From NCBI GenBank assembly GCA_031367405.1, contig JANLPT010000125.1, positions 1 to 22,040 on the forward strand: a stretch of 22,040 bases of DNA, read 5' to 3'. Numbering within the stretch: position 1 is the first letter of the stretch; each line of letters starts with the position of its first letter. The stretch comes from JALHNI01 sp031367405. Its GTDB lineage: Bacteria > Acidobacteriota > Terriglobia > Bryobacterales > Bryobacteraceae. Shown in pieces: positions 21,893 to 22,040 of the stretch. The notes below the pieces were generated by a model, which searched no databases, was not told where the DNA came from, and saw only the letters and a program-made list of their open reading frames with translations. A program made the position numbers and the translations under genes.

Positions 21893-21924
21893 GTCCCCGC
21901 ATCTGGGGCGGCTGGGTCCCCGCA
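21893..21924. repeat. Pair of 9-base direct repeats upstream of the methyltransferase-like gene
   Basis: GTCCCCGCA occurs at 21893-21901 and again at 21916-21924, 23 bases apart centre to centre. GGGG at 21905-21908 can also pair with the first CCCC (21895-21898). They lie in the divergent gap between the minus-strand operon (start 21807) and the gene that seems to begin at 22000. They could be an operator for either direction or chance in GC-rich DNA. Confidence 0.3.
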
Positions 21925-21999
21925 AAAGAGTTGAGAACTTTGGCGGGCGAAATCCACTTATTTGTATGAGAACCATTTCTTTTTCTAGCGGGGTGACCG

Positions 22000-22040
22000 A
22001 TGCGGGAACCTCGTGATTTTCGGCCGCAGCAGCTTTACGG
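22000..22040 (+). CDS. Start of a gene cut by the right edge
   Basis: ATG 22000 opens a frame that remains open to the end of the window (13 codons, MREPRDFRPQQLY). GCGGGGTGA at 21988-21996 gives a GGGGTGA Shine-Dalgarno about 6 bases ahead, which makes it a credible start. Too little is visible to name a family. Divergent from the methyltransferase-like operon. Confidence 0.4.
   Translation, partial: MREPRDFRPQQLY

Overview
The window is a gene-dense, GC-rich bacterial chromosome segment with 20 CDS calls, one of them cut by the left edge and one by the right. It has no rRNA, tRNA, CRISPR array or insertion sequence that I can see. The gene set suggests Acidobacteriota, probably a Solibacter/Bryobacter-type member. 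Pointers are the secreted 'lkDGT..V..Y...gdrVRyYS...WEElP.dLVD' protein, the large secreted M14 peptidase, the exported methyltransferase-like protein and the frequent TTG/GTG starts. This placement is inference from protein style, not a measured phylogeny.

Layout. 1-2725 (+): 3' end of an M16 protease, a TPM-domain (YgcG-type) membrane protein, a nucleotidyltransferase-fold protein and LemA. 2738-5092 (+): an aldehyde dehydrogenase of the 2,5-dioxovalerate type and a 2-keto-3-deoxy-pentonate dehydratase-like FAH protein, together the last two steps of non-phosphorylative (Weimberg) pentose oxidation. 5262-7002 (+): ECF sigma factor, zinc-finger anti-sigma factor and a membrane-anchored CpxP/CnrX-like small protein, then a hairpin and a strong terminator. 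7222-8327 (+): a small unknown protein and a secreted unknown protein. 8570-11858 (-): kdsC, an ACT-domain protein with an archaeal-looking C-terminal domain, and an ABC-2 polysaccharide permease with an extra N-terminal beta-sandwich-like domain, followed by a GAF-ANTAR regulator with its own promoter. 11886-18649 (+): tilS, ftsH, a phosphoglycolate-phosphatase-like HAD enzyme and a secreted M14 peptidase. 18745-19080 (+): yegP-like protein with a clear promoter and bidirectional terminator. 19124-21807 (-): an exported methyltransferase-like protein, a NarL-type sensor kinase and a beta-propeller lipoprotein in a tightly coupled operon. A new + strand gene seems to begin at 22000.

How it works together. 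Housekeeping (tilS, ftsH, kdsC) is mixed with envelope functions: proteolysis, polysaccharide export, envelope-stress sensing and secreted enzymes. The most interpretable units are the two-gene Weimberg module, the sigma/anti-sigma/sensor cassette, the kdsC-ACT-permease group and the methyltransferase-kinase-propeller operon. I found no defence system or mobile element. The least explained parts are the ACT protein's C-terminal domain, the extended permease, and the structured non-coding stretches at 5160-5221 and 7071-7192.
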